From Austropuccinia psidii (Eukaryota > Basidiomycota > Pucciniomycetes > Pucciniales > Sphaerophragmiaceae): a DNA stretch of 64,000 nt. Position numbers and translations under genes: made by a program. The stretch lies in contig JALGQZ010000001.1 of NCBI GenBank assembly GCA_023105745.1, positions 69,291,991-69,355,990 of the forward strand. The letters run 5' to 3'. This document shows, in pieces, positions 52,159-61,602 of the stretch. Below the pieces are notes generated by a model. That model searched no databases and was not told the origin of the DNA. It was given only the letters and a program-made list of their open reading frames with translations. The number at the start of each line of letters is the position of its first letter. Position 1 is the stretch's first letter.

Positions 52159-54180
52159 TTGAAGGAATGGCCAACATTCACAGGAGAAGGTGAATATGAC
52201 CACATGTCATTTATTAAAACAATTGACATGTTACAAGAAGACTATGCCATACCAGATGACTTAATCACTGCAAGATTACATTCATTGTTTGAGAAATCTG
52301 CAAAAAGATGGTATTATGGCATAAGACAAACAAATGGTAAAAATACCTGGTCTTGGTGGAAACAAGAAATAATCACCAAGTGGGCAAATGATGCCTGGAG
52401 GTATAAGATAGAAAATGCATTTGAAAACTCTTTCTTTGACCCAGAGAAAGACAAACCTTTAACTTGGTTCTTGAAACAAGTTGAAAGGCTTAATGCACTG
52501 TACCCAGAAATGTCACAAAAGATGGTGCACATGAAAATACTTAAAAAATGTGGAGGGGAACTAGAACATGCCCTAAGAAGCAGGTGTATAGAACCATGCT
52601 CCACAGAAGAGTATATAAATGCACTAGAAGATATAGTGACAAGAACAAAAATTGGCAGGACTTGGAAAAAATTGGACATTAAAAGCCCAAATAAACCATT
52701 TATCAAAAAAGATAAATCAAAAGAATCCTTTAAGCCCAATACATCCAACAATAATGAGCAAAGAAAATGCCATAAATGTGGAGGTATTGGACACTTAGCC
52801 AATAATTGCCTTAAAAAAGCAAAGATTAATGAAATTGTGGGAACAGAAAACCACAATGACAAAGAAGAGGAATCTGACTCTGAAAAAGAGACAGAAGAGT
52901 CAGAAAGCTCTGAAAGTGATGAAATCAATATAATTAATGCACAAATTAATAATATTGATATAATTTATGAAGTACTGGATGTTAATTCAAACTTACCACA
53001 AGTTGGAACATCTGACACAAACCTGACAAACATACAAGATGCCAAAATTTATAGAACCAAACCTGCAAGAGGAATGGGATATACAGCTGGAAAATCAAGT
53101 ATAAGTATTGTTATGGTTGATAACCAAGAAGGAAAAGTTAACTTGGATACAGGAGCATATTGCACTTGTGTTGGCAAAAGTTATTTAAAAACCATTGTCC
53201 CAAACTGGCAAGAAAAACATATTCCAATACAAGGTGTCAAATTTAGTAGTGCAAGTGAGAGCATGAAGCCCCTTGGAATAATTGATTTAACACTAATTTT
53301 TCCTCATCTCTCACAATGTGTCAGAATTAAAGTAGAGTTTGTAGTAATGGGCAACTGTACTAGTAATCATTTCATACTTGGGAATGACTACTTATCAATC
53401 TATGGTATAGATATCTCCAACCAAAAAGATAGATATTTTACCATAGGAGATAACAAAAGACAAAAGTTTGGCTTCTTAAATAACAAAAAACAAATCACAG
53501 TTATTAAGAAGGAAGAAAAAATTCCAGAAAAGGAACTTTTTATATCTGAACAACTTAAAGAGGCAGAATTCAATCAAGAATTAACAGAAAAAATGAAAGA
53601 AAAATTGATTGACCTCTTATTTAAGTATAAAAATGCCTTTGCAACTGACAAAGAGCCACTAGGTGCCATAATTGGACATGAAGTGGATATAATTCTTAAT
53701 GTAGAAAAGCCTTACCCACCTTTATTAAGAAGACCTGCCTATCCAGCCAGTCCAAGGGCTAGAGAAGCCTTAGAGGTGCACATTAAAGAATTAATGGACC
53801 TTGGAGTATTAAGAAAGGTTGGACATAATGAACAAGTAGAAGTTACTACACCTGTCATTATAACTTGGCATAATGGAAAATCAAGGATGGTAGGAGACTT
53901 CAGAGCCCTGAAAACCTATACCATTCCAGACAGATATCCAATACCTAGAATCCATGAGACATTGACCCAATTGTCACAAGCTAAGTTCATCACAGCTATG
54001 GATGCTCTTAAGGGTTTCCATCAAAATGTCTTAACAGACAATGCCAAGAAACTACTAAGAATAATAGTCCATTGTGGAATTTTTGAATACTTAAGAATGC
54101 CATTTGGGATAAAAAATGCACCTTCCCATTATCAAAGAATGATGAATACCATATTCCCTGAAGAATTATCAGAAGGATAG
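52159..54180 (+). CDS. gag-pol: Gypsy-A Gag capsid, zinc knuckle, protease and N-terminal reverse transcriptase
   Basis: 673 codons. Residues 1-170 are the Gag capsid (FTGEGEYDHMSF, TKWANDAWRYKIENAFE, RCIEPCSTEEYINALED). Residues 204-217 are a perfect C-x2-C-x4-H-x4-C knuckle (CHKCGGIGHLANNC). An acidic run covers 234-255. The protease DTG is at 330-332 (VNLDTGAYCTCVG), with FILGNDYLSIYGID as its closing motif at about 405-419. Reverse transcriptase starts at about 515 (RRPAYPASPRAREALEVH), with the first catalytic Asp at 615 (FITAMDALKGFHQNVL). The frame ends at TAG 54178-54180, where Trp (TGG) fits; YIDD follows seven codons later. The leading ATG-like start is a TTG, so this is a stretch of the polyprotein and not a gene with its own start. 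Confidence 0.88.
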   Translation: MKEWPTFTGEGEYDHMSFIKTIDMLQEDYAIPDDLITARLHSLFEKSAKRWYYGIRQTNGKNTWSWWKQEIITKWANDAWRYKIENAFENSFFDPEKDKPLTWFLKQVERLNALYPEMSQKMVHMKILKKCGGELEHALRSRCIEPCSTEEYINALEDIVTRTKIGRTWKKLDIKSPNKPFIKKDKSKESFKPNTSNNNEQRKCHKCGGIGHLANNCLKKAKINEIVGTENHNDKEEESDSEKETEESESSESDEINIINAQINNIDIIYEVLDVNSNLPQVGTSDTNLTNIQDAKIYRTKPARGMGYTAGKSSISIVMVDNQEGKVNLDTGAYCTCVGKSYLKTIVPNWQEKHIPIQGVKFSSASESMKPLGIIDLTLIFPHLSQCVRIKVEFVVMGNCTSNHFILGNDYLSIYGIDISNQKDRYFTIGDNKRQKFGFLNNKKQITVIKKEEKIPEKELFISEQLKEAEFNQELTEKMKEKLIDLLFKYKNAFATDKEPLGAIIGHEVDIILNVEKPYPPLLRRPAYPASPRAREALEVHIKELMDLGVLRKVGHNEQVEVTTPVIITWHNGKSRMVGDFRALKTYTIPDRYPIPRIHETLTQLSQAKFITAMDALKGFHQNVLTDNAKKLLRIIVHCGIFEYLRMPFGIKNAPSHYQRMMNTIFPEELSEG

Positions 54181-54531
54181 TTAATTATCTATATTGATGA
54201 TATTATAGTTTGCTCAGAAACTTGGGAAAATCACCTTACAAGACTAGAAAGGGTACTACAAAAAATAGTCCAAGTGAATATGAAAATTTCCTTGAAAAAG
54301 TGTCATTTTGCATATAGTGAATTAAAAGCACTAGGACATGTTGCATCTGGACTTAGTCTAGGCATAGACAAAAATAAAGTAGCAGCAGTACTACTCAAAC
54401 CAATGCCTCAAACCAAAAAAGAAATGCAATCATTTTGAGGATTTGCTGGTTATTATAGACAGCATATAAAGGACTTTGCAAAAATTGCCAAATCCTTATA
54501 TAAATTCTGTGACCAACAAACAGTTTATGAA
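54181..54531 (+). pseudogene. pol: Gypsy-A reverse transcriptase palm and thumb segment
   Basis: It continues the same frame after the TAG: LIIYIDDIIVCSETWENHLT with the YIDD catalytic box, LKKCHFAYSELKALGHVASG (the usual KC.F...v..LGHvvs motif) and KEMQSF, a TGA at 54436-54438, then [20 protein letters not shown]. Catalytic residues are intact; only the two stops interrupt it. This is the second half of the polymerase domain begun in 52159-54180. Confidence 0.88.
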
Positions 54532-55749
54532 ATGACTGAAGAAAGGGTCAAGGCATATGAAGAATTGAAAAATTCACTAACAAATGCCCCATTTCTTCTA
54601 ATGCCAGATTGGAAACTACCTTTCAAACTATACATTGATGCTTGTGGAGAAGGATTAGGTGCTGCACTTCACCAAGCACAAATTATCAATGATAAACCAG
54701 TGGAAGGACCAATTTGTTTCATTTCAAGGCAAATAAAGCCAACAGAAGCAAGGTATGGAGCAAGCCAAATGGAATGCTTATGCCTAGTGTGGGCTTTAGA
54801 AAAACTGAATTATTATTTGGATGGCACAGTATTTGATGTAATCACAGACTGTAATGCTGTGAAATCACTATTAAATATGAAGACTCCAAATAGACATATG
54901 CTAAGATGGCAAATTGCTATCCAAGAATATAGAGGAAATATGACTATTGTACATAAATCTGGAAATATTCATAAAAATGCAGATGGTCTTAGCAGATGGG
55001 CTTTAGCAAATACCCCTGACAATCCAGCATGGGTACCACAAGAAGAGCACCATATAGAAGGAATATGTGTCACAGACATAGGCACAGAATTCTTTAACCA
55101 AGTTAAAGAAAGCTATAAGACAGACAAAAATTGCCATATCTTAAGCCAACTTCTAATGAAAGACTGCAAAGATCCATCACTTTCATCAAAACTGGATGAA
55201 ATATGGAAAAAGGCATACGATGAAGGAAGATTCCACCTCCTTGATGGAATCCTTTACCATAGAAAAAAACACACATGTGTTATGGCCTTAACAGATAGAA
55301 CACTAATAAACACTATTTTACATGATTGTCATGATAGTGTTGCATCTGGACATCTCTCAGAAGATAGGACACTAGAGAGGGTGAAAACCTGCTCTTGGTG
55401 GCCAAATTGGAAGAAAGATGTTGCAGAGTACTGCCAAACCTGTGACAGATGTCAAAAAGCCAACAGAGCCACAGGAAAGAAATTTGGAATGATGATCCAA
55501 ATCCAAGAACCAAAATCCCCATGGGGAATAGTTCATATGGATTGGGTAACAGCACTACCTCCAGGAGGAGACAGGAGCTATAATGCATGTCTAGTGTTAG
55601 TTGAAAGGTACAGTAAAACTCCCATGTTCTTACCATGTCATAAAGATGACACAGCTATGGATACAGCCATAATGATATGGAATAAAGTCATTAGCCACAC
55701 AGGCTTATTCCAAAATATTATAAGTGACAGAGACGCAAAGTTCACTTAA
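54532..55749 (+). CDS. pol: Gypsy-A RNase H and integrase (zinc-binding and first core part)
   Basis: 405 codons in the pol frame. RNase [16 protein letters not shown] (Asp), [12 protein letters not shown] (Glu), [14 protein letters not shown] (Asp), [10 protein letters not shown]. Integrase: [20 protein letters not shown] ... [11 protein letters not shown] gives the HHCC zinc site; [12 protein letters not shown] has the first catalytic Asp and [11 protein letters not shown] the second. The frame stops at TAA 55747-55749, and integrase continues in frame. The first codon shown is not a start; it follows the polymerase without a gap. All active-site residues are present. Confidence 0.88.
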   Translation: MTEERVKAYEELKNSLTNAPFLLMPDWKLPFKLYIDACGEGLGAALHQAQIINDKPVEGPICFISRQIKPTEARYGASQMECLCLVWALEKLNYYLDGTVFDVITDCNAVKSLLNMKTPNRHMLRWQIAIQEYRGNMTIVHKSGNIHKNADGLSRWALANTPDNPAWVPQEEHHIEGICVTDIGTEFFNQVKESYKTDKNCHILSQLLMKDCKDPSLSSKLDEIWKKAYDEGRFHLLDGILYHRKKHTCVMALTDRTLINTILHDCHDSVASGHLSEDRTLERVKTCSWWPNWKKDVAEYCQTCDRCQKANRATGKKFGMMIQIQEPKSPWGIVHMDWVTALPPGGDRSYNACLVLVERYSKTPMFLPCHKDDTAMDTAIMIWNKVISHTGLFQNIISDRDAKFT

Positions 55750-56202
55750 GCATTATGGACAAATCTCCATAACTTATTTTGGACAAAGCTATCATTCTCA
55801 ACAGCTTACCATCCCCAAACTGATGGTTTAGCAGAAAGAATGATACAGACCTTAGAGGACATGATCAGAAGATTCTGTGCTTATGGGCTAGAATTCAAAG
55901 ATTCTGATGGTTTTACCCATGATTAGTGTACACTAATACCAGCACTTGAACTGGCATATAAGACATCAATCCATTCTTCTACTGGCAAAACACCAGCAAT
56001 GCTAGAGAAAGGTTGGAATCCAAGACTTCCTTATAATACCCTCACAAAGGACTTAGTGGACATACATCCAACAGCAAGCAGTTTTAAGATAATGCTTGAC
56101 AAAGCAAGACACCATGCAAACAGATGCATGCAAGACTCTTTCAAATATGCAAAAGAAAGATGAGACAAAAGTCATAAACCACCTGACTTCAAAATAGGAG
56201 AT
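55750..56202 (+). pseudogene. pol: Gypsy-A integrase, C-terminal half of the core
   Basis: Same frame: [40 protein letters not shown] with the catalytic Glu, then FTHD, TAG 55924-55926 (Trp expected), CTLIPALELAYKTSIHSSTG and LEKGWNPRLPYNTL, IHPTASSFKIML. A TGA at 56161-56163 (Trp expected) precedes DKSHKPPDFKIGDL. The DDE triad is thus complete across 54532-56202. Confidence 0.88.
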
Positions 56203-56634
56203 TTGGTATTAGTATCAACTCTTAGCTTTAATAACATAAAAGGACCAAAGAAATTGAAATATTCCTTTGCAGGACCATTTATGGTAAAAGCACTTCATGG
56301 ACCCAATGCTGTACAATTGGAACTTACAGGTGATTTAATGAATAAACACCCAACTTTCCCTGTAAGTCTTATAAAACCTTACAGCTCAAGTGACAAGGAA
56401 TTATTTCCACTAAGAAATAAACCCCCACTTGAAATTCCCCCTTTGGAAGAAGGAGAAGAAAAAAGAATTGTAAAAGTCCTTAAAGAAAGAAGGACAAGGA
56501 ACAAAAAAGAAAGAGAATACCTTGTAAGGTATAGAAATCCAACTCAAGAAGATGAATGGCTACTTGAGAAAGATATAACAAATGCTGATAAACTACTGAG
56601 GAGGTTTAGACATGAAAGAAATCCTAAAGAATAA
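56203..56634 (+). CDS. pol: Gypsy-A integrase C-terminal and chromodomain-like region
   Basis: 143 codons in the pol frame. VLVSTLSFNNIKGPKKL and YSFAGPFMVKALHGPNAVQL form the GPF-like C-terminal integrase domain, with HPTFPVSLIKPY next. The last 55 residues (RIVKVLKERRTRNKKEREYL, VRYRNPTQEDEWLLEKDI, LLRRFRHERN) follow a chromodomain pattern (EYLV, EDEW, LL..F). In chromoviruses such a tail directs insertion to marked chromatin; that role here is inferred from the family. The frame ends at TAA 56632-56634, the natural Pol stop. Confidence 0.82.
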   Translation: MVLVSTLSFNNIKGPKKLKYSFAGPFMVKALHGPNAVQLELTGDLMNKHPTFPVSLIKPYSSSDKELFPLRNKPPLEIPPLEEGEEKRIVKVLKERRTRNKKEREYLVRYRNPTQEDEWLLEKDITNADKLLRRFRHERNPKE

Positions 56635-56740
56635 CAAAATCAAGCATTATTGAGCTTCAGGACTGATAAAGTCTAATGAAGAGGTAGGACAGTGGATGAT
56701 ACCCTAATCACACATATCAGATTGTGGTACAATCTTTTTT

Positions 56741-56752
56741 GGTGGTAGGGAA
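56741..56752 (+). promoter_or_regulatory. Polypurine tract of Gypsy-A
   Basis: GGTGGTAGGGAA directly before the 3' LTR start TGTGAG. Confidence 0.65.
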
Positions 56753-58782
56753 TGTGAGCCTTTGAGATATGACCACATACCCAATAAGGTCACAAAAAAG
56801 ACTCAGAATAATTATACCTTTAATATAATTATATTAAAATTACTTAGAATAATTATACATTAAAAATAATTACTTAAATATACAAAAAATACCATAAATT
56901 GGTACAAAAATTGGTTTAACTTAAAAACCAATGAATCAACATGTAAAATAAATTATACCATTGGATTCCCCATGGTAAAATACACATATACCATTTTTAT
57001 GGCATATCTGTAAAGTCAATATTTAATGAATTATAAGGTATAATACCTTATAAAAACCATAAAACCTTATTTATCTCAAGAACTAATGAAACAACATGTG
57101 AAATAAATTGTACCAGTGGATTCCCCACGAAACTCCACACATAAAACAATTAATGAGCTAATTTCCAAAGTTAATACTTAAGGAATTAACCTGAATATAT
57201 GCACTTTTTTGGTCAACGCATATATTCAAGGATCATAGCTAATATCTCCTAAACTATACATGATAGAATGATGAACCAAAAATAAAGTTACCACGTAATT
57301 ACTGTAAGAACCCAGATATGAGCTTTATTTTACAAATTATAAACAAGGTTAAAACCTATGATGAAATATTGATAAAAATCAACAGAGCTGTTGACCACTT
57401 TGTTGTGAAAGTGTTCCAAACTTAAAAAAAAGTATACATTTGGATTCTAATAGCTCATTCGTGAAGAATGATGGAATTTTTTATTATTAAATTCAGGGTA
57501 TAACCCCCTGAAATCAAGGTTTGAAGTTTAAAATATTGAATTTCAACAGAAAAGATGAGTTACAAGAAAAATCATCAAAATTAGAGTTTTGATGATGTAA
57601 TGAAAAGCTCTTGGCAGCATAATAAGGTTATGCCAGGCTATCAGAATTCACTCTCTGAATTGCTGTAGCGTGTAATTTTTAAACGTTATTGAGGATCAAG
57701 TTTTGAGCTTAATTTGAGCAGTTATGATCACTCACAGTAACCTTAATTTAAGCTTAACAGTCTTAAGAGTGATAAAATTGGTGAATACTATTAGTTTATG
57801 ATTAAAACTAATAAAATCCACGAAATTTGGGGTTCTTCCAAGCCTCTGATGTCATCAAACTTAGAGTTATAGTGATAACTCTAAATAATGGTGTAATAAT
57901 GATGTAATATGGTCTGATAATGATGTAATCATCTCCAAACCTTAAAATATTGATCAATTCCAGTGGGTATTATCAGTACACGTCTACTAGAAGCCTGTTG
58001 GACTCTAGGAGGGAGGTATTTACTATAAATAGAGCTCTTTTTACTCTATTTTCCCCTCAGACGCATCAAAAACATTAAATCAATTGAATCAAAGGTAATT
58101 TCTTTATTCTTTATATATAAAACTATTATATTATTGAAGACCAAAGACCACCTTGTTGTAATCATCTATTTTGACGTGATTAAATCATTTATTTAATTGT
58201 TTTTGCTAAAAATCTCTTTAAAAACTCATTTCCACGTTAAAATCCAGAATAATTTGTAATTTTCTTTATTTTTATTGTAAATAGAATTTGAAAAAGTTGT
58301 ATTTATATTTTTTGGCGTAAAATATTTCAAAATTATTATATTAAGTGTTAAAAGTAGGTTATTTTCTCTTATTATAATAATTTCTCTATTATTATTCTCT
58401 TAATAATTCTTTATATAATATAAATAGTATTTATATTAATTAATAACTTTAATATTAGTAATATTATTGTTATTAATTGTTTTTTATTAATAAAAAGCAA
58501 TTTTTTACGCCTTTATTATTTGTTGGTAACAATAATAAAGAGCTTTTTAAATATATTAATTATTTTATATTTATATATTTATTTATTATATTATATTTTC
58601 ATAATATAAATTATATTATTATATTTATTTAATAATATAAGTATTTTACGCCATAATAATAATAATAATTATTTATTATTATTATATTTTTAATCTTATT
58701 TATTCAACTCATAAGGACATTCAGAGTACAATAAGTAATAAATTAGTAATTTTTACTTATTGTTTCATAGTCAAACCTTACA
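56753..58782 (+). repeat. 3' LTR of Gypsy-A
   Basis: 2030 bp, TGTGAGCC ... ACCTTACA, followed by target duplication AATTG. Few differences from the 5' LTR. Confidence 0.94.
58024..58032 (+). promoter_or_regulatory. TATA box in Gypsy-A 3' LTR
   Basis: TATAAATAG, intact, unlike the 5' LTR copy at 49381. CCCCTCAGACGCATC follows and is the likely start region. Confidence 0.6.
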
Positions 58783-58787
58783 AATTG

Positions 58788-58979
58788 TTGCATTGGATTT
58801 TGATGAGTACCTTATCTTCGAGCACGTCAAGAAATAAGATGTGTAACCATTGTCCGTGTCTGGCTGCTGTCGCCAGTGCCATAAATTCAGCATGACAGCT
58901 GGATGAAGCTGTTGAAATTAGATCAAGGACTGATTTAACCAAATCATTCAGTGAGAAGAAATTAAGTTTGCTCAACCCA
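58788..58979 (-). pseudogene. pol: Copia-C RNase H, N-terminal side fragment
   Basis: The minus strand reads GLSKLNFFSLNDLVKSVLDL, ISTASSSCHAEFMALATAAR, HGQWLHILFLDVLEDKVLI and KIQCN. The SSSCHAEFMALATAARHGQWL block with the catalytic Glu is typical of copia RNase H. The fragment is cut on one side by the Gypsy-A 3' LTR (it resumes at 48110 on the far side) and on the other by the start of Copia-2. So this piece of RNase H was hit by two insertions. No reverse transcriptase of this copy is in the window. Confidence 0.82.
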
Positions 58980-59544
58980 TGTGATAAGATCACAGTGATC
59001 TTATCATGTGAATAATCTTATTAACATATATATAAGCACTGCGTGCAGTTAAGTTGCAGGAGAAAACAATCAATATCCTATCTGATATCTTACTTTTGTT
59101 TTGCATTTCTAATTGTACTTTGGTTCTCATCAATCACACAGTTCAGTTGATCACTGAAACTAAGGTGGACAAAATATCATATATCCTTCTGTTATTCTTA
59201 TTAGTAAACTAACTCATTGTTCAAACAGCTCACCCTGAAGAGCTGTTGCCCGTCTGTTTCTCTCTAACATAAGAAGGAGTTTAAGTAGACTGTTAAGGTA
59301 CTTATCATTCATTTTATTGAGACATTGCACACTCATTGCTCACAAATTTGTTAATTAGTAGCACAAAACAACATAGTGACTTAATTAGCTGATATATCTA
59401 TATATATATATATCTAAATACAATCAGGTTAGTCTCTGTTCCATTTTAATCTATCCCATAATGTATTAAACTATAGAATTTGTTAGTTATTGCTACTGGT
59501 TAAGTTTCTCGCACTAGAAAGATACTAATAACTAAACTCGTGCA
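58980..59544 (+). repeat. 5' LTR of Copia-2
   Basis: About 565 bp, ending CTCGTGCA. A TATATATAAGCAC block near 59026-59040 may be the TATA box. Its last 24 bases resemble the end of the Copia-3 LTR, so the two elements are related. It starts with a 25-base palindrome. Confidence 0.6.
58982..59006. repeat. Perfect palindrome at the start of Copia-2
   Basis: Arms TGATAAGATCAC (58982-58993) and GTGATCTTATCA (58995-59006) around a single A. It contains two inverted GATAAG words. Confidence 0.85.
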
Positions 59545-59556
59545 TGGTAGCAAGAG
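59545..59556 (+). promoter_or_regulatory. Primer binding site of Copia-2
   Basis: TGGTAGCAAGAG immediately after the LTR, identical to the Copia-1 site; initiator-Met-tRNA-like. Confidence 0.7.
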
Positions 59557-59613
59557 TTAGTTGCTTCTATCTGTGATAAAAGCCAGAGTCAAAAAACAGG
59601 TAACAGCTACACT

Positions 59614-60435
59614 ATGTCAAATCTATCCTCTGCCCATCCATCAAACATAACACAAACCACTGAAGATGACTATTCAGATTCAGGGTCACTGAAAATCAAG
59701 GTAAACCAACTGACCCAAACAAACTTGGTACAGTGGAAGTGCCATATGACAAACTACCTAAATGGATGCAGCTATGGATGCCTGTTTCGTGCACCATCTG
59801 CAAAGGGGAAGGCCATGACAAAGTACCAACACAAAAACAGCGCTGGACTGGCGATTCTCTGGACGACAGTTAGTGAAGAACTTCAAGGTATTCTCCTTGA
59901 GATTGACGAATTGTTCCTCACCACCTGGAATGCTCTGGGAGATGCGTGCAGAAAAAACTCAACAGTCACTATCTGTCGAGCATTGACTCGACTCACCTCA
60001 CTTATGTATGAACCAGGATCCTCTCTTGATAGTCACATAGACTTATTTCTCAAGCTGTACGCAAGCTATTAGTCACTTGTCGGAAGCTCCAGCACTAAAA
60101 TGGAGCTGAGCAAGGAGATGGCTGCTGCTTTCTTCCTTCAGAGCCTAGATCGAGATTGAGACCTAAGCAGCCTGGTTCAAAATCTCTACAATGTTCAATC
60201 CTTTGACGTCACAACTATCACTAAGAGAGTTGCCCTGGAACAGTCCAGACATGATAATGTTGCCACTGAAGCTCTATTAACCAACAATAGAACACAGGCA
60301 AATCAAGGAAGCTCAAAGAAGCTGAGTGGCAACAACACATCAAACCCACCACCAACTCAAGGTGAAGGTGAAAATAAGAAGAGACAGCATCACAATAAAA
60401 AGAGGAGAGAAAAGACAGGAAATCATACCAAGAGT
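59614..60435 (+). pseudogene. gag: Copia-2 Gag
   Basis: The ATG at 59614 (MSNLSSAHPSNITQTTEDDY) is the first after the primer site. It carries VNQLTQTNLVQWKCHMTNYL, the copia Gag L.x.N...W motif, then VSEELQGILLEIDE, TWNALGDACRKN and LTRLTSLMYEPGSSLDSHID. A TAG at 60070-60072 and a TGA near 60157 lie in frame, and the text goes on as KEMAAAFFLQSLDRD, LVQNLYNVQSFDVTTITKRV and a basic Lys/Arg/His stretch (KKRQHHNKKRREK). No CCHC knuckle is seen. The frame is the same as for protease and integrase, so it was one Gag-Pol frame. Confidence 0.75.
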
Positions 60436-61602
60436 GTGTCCAAACAAGTGGAAAAGTTAGAAAAATTACTACTGAATTATTCACTAACCACCTCTGCTAA
60501 TGCCGTGACAACTAGACCAAGTTTAGATCAAAATCCAGAAAAGGAACACTGCTTGTCAGAAAGTGATGCATATTATCTCTCACCAGAAAACATATTTGCC
60601 ACCAACTATCAAGATAGACAAACACTATATCTTGATACGGGATGTGGGTGTTCAGTAGTCAACAATCTTGCGCTGCTGTCGAAAGTCATTAGTGTAAAGA
60701 AGAATATTAGAACCTTTGGGAGTCCTGTCAAAATAACCCACCAGGGGACAATGAATCTATTTGGGTATCACATAGCCCCAGTGTCCTTTCAACCAAAGGG
60801 GCCTGTAAATCTCATATCCCTATTGCAGTTAGTGGATCATGGAATTAGGCCACACTACAAGAACAACAACTTCCGGATAAAGCAAGGAAATTCAATTGTT
60901 GCGGCATTTACAAGAGATGGCAATTCGTACTCAAATCAAAACCATTCTCAAGTAAATTTGGCAGATGCCATTGAAGGAAGAGACTGGCACACCCTGATGG
61001 GACACCTGAATGATAAGTACCTGGAAAATCTACTCACTAAATTGTGTATATCTGAACCATTTACATTGTCCAAGGATTGTGAATTATGTTCAAAAGCTAA
61101 GATACAAGCAACACCACACAAAAGCTCATTGACTCAAACAAGTTCACCATTCTTTAAGATCCATTCAGAAACCCTTGAAATATCCCCAGCAACATCTAAG
61201 GGATATAGATATGTATTAGTGCTGATAGATGATTACACAAGTTTTAATTGCATTTATCTACTAAACAGTAAGGATCAATCAGAAAGCATGATCATTTCTT
61301 ACTTCACCGAGATAAAGAATAAGGGGAATATAACCCCAGCATACTTTCACTCAGATCGTGGTGGAGAATTCACATCTACTAGGCCAAAACATTACTTCCT
61401 CCAGTCAGGAACGTCAATTGAACAAGGTGCTCCAAATTCACCACAAACCAATGGAGTTGCCAAGCAATTCAATAAGATGCTACTGTCCAAGATACAATGC
61501 CTGCTGTGTAAATCCAACATTAACATCACATACTGGGATGAGGCAGCACGACATGCCTCACTGTTACTCAATCACACTCCCCACCGTTTCCTGAATTTTT
61601 GA
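60436..61602 (+). CDS. pol: Copia-2 protease and integrase
   Basis: 388 open codons in the Gag-Pol frame. YLDTGCGCSVVNNLALL is the protease active site (DTG, about 60634). GPVNLISLLQLVDHGI and DWHTLMGHLNDKYLENLLTK ... CELCSKAK form the pre-integrase zinc site. The integrase core has VLVLIDDYTSFNCIYLL (Asp), FHSDRGGEFTST (Asp) and NSPQTNGVAKQFNKMLL, where the expected catalytic Glu (…AERFN) is Lys. ITYWDEAARHASLLLNHTPH follows. It ends in a TGA at 61600-61602 where Trp fits. The Glu loss predicts no integration activity. Confidence 0.85.
   Translation: MSKQVEKLEKLLLNYSLTTSANAVTTRPSLDQNPEKEHCLSESDAYYLSPENIFATNYQDRQTLYLDTGCGCSVVNNLALLSKVISVKKNIRTFGSPVKITHQGTMNLFGYHIAPVSFQPKGPVNLISLLQLVDHGIRPHYKNNNFRIKQGNSIVAAFTRDGNSYSNQNHSQVNLADAIEGRDWHTLMGHLNDKYLENLLTKLCISEPFTLSKDCELCSKAKIQATPHKSSLTQTSSPFFKIHSETLEISPATSKGYRYVLVLIDDYTSFNCIYLLNSKDQSESMIISYFTEIKNKGNITPAYFHSDRGGEFTSTRPKHYFLQSGTSIEQGAPNSPQTNGVAKQFNKMLLSKIQCLLCKSNINITYWDEAARHASLLLNHTPHRFLNF

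Larger units (their letters stand above)
48111..58782 (+). mobile_element. Gypsy-A: full-length chromodomain Ty3/gypsy retrotransposon
   Basis: 10,672 bp, with LTRs 48111-50136 and 56753-58782 and target duplication AATTG at 48106-48110 and 58783-58787. Order: LTR, primer site, leader, gag (one frameshift), then a single frame encoding the end of Gag, zinc knuckle, protease, reverse transcriptase, RNase H, integrase and a chromodomain-like tail, a polypurine tract and LTR. Six in-frame stops break the long frame. The two LTRs look very similar, so the insertion is probably the youngest large one in the window. It entered Copia-C. Confidence 0.95.

Noticed and set aside
55313..55636. Minus-strand ORF inside Gypsy-A integrase
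   Set aside because: Antisense to the integrase zinc-binding and core region, which carries all expected motifs.
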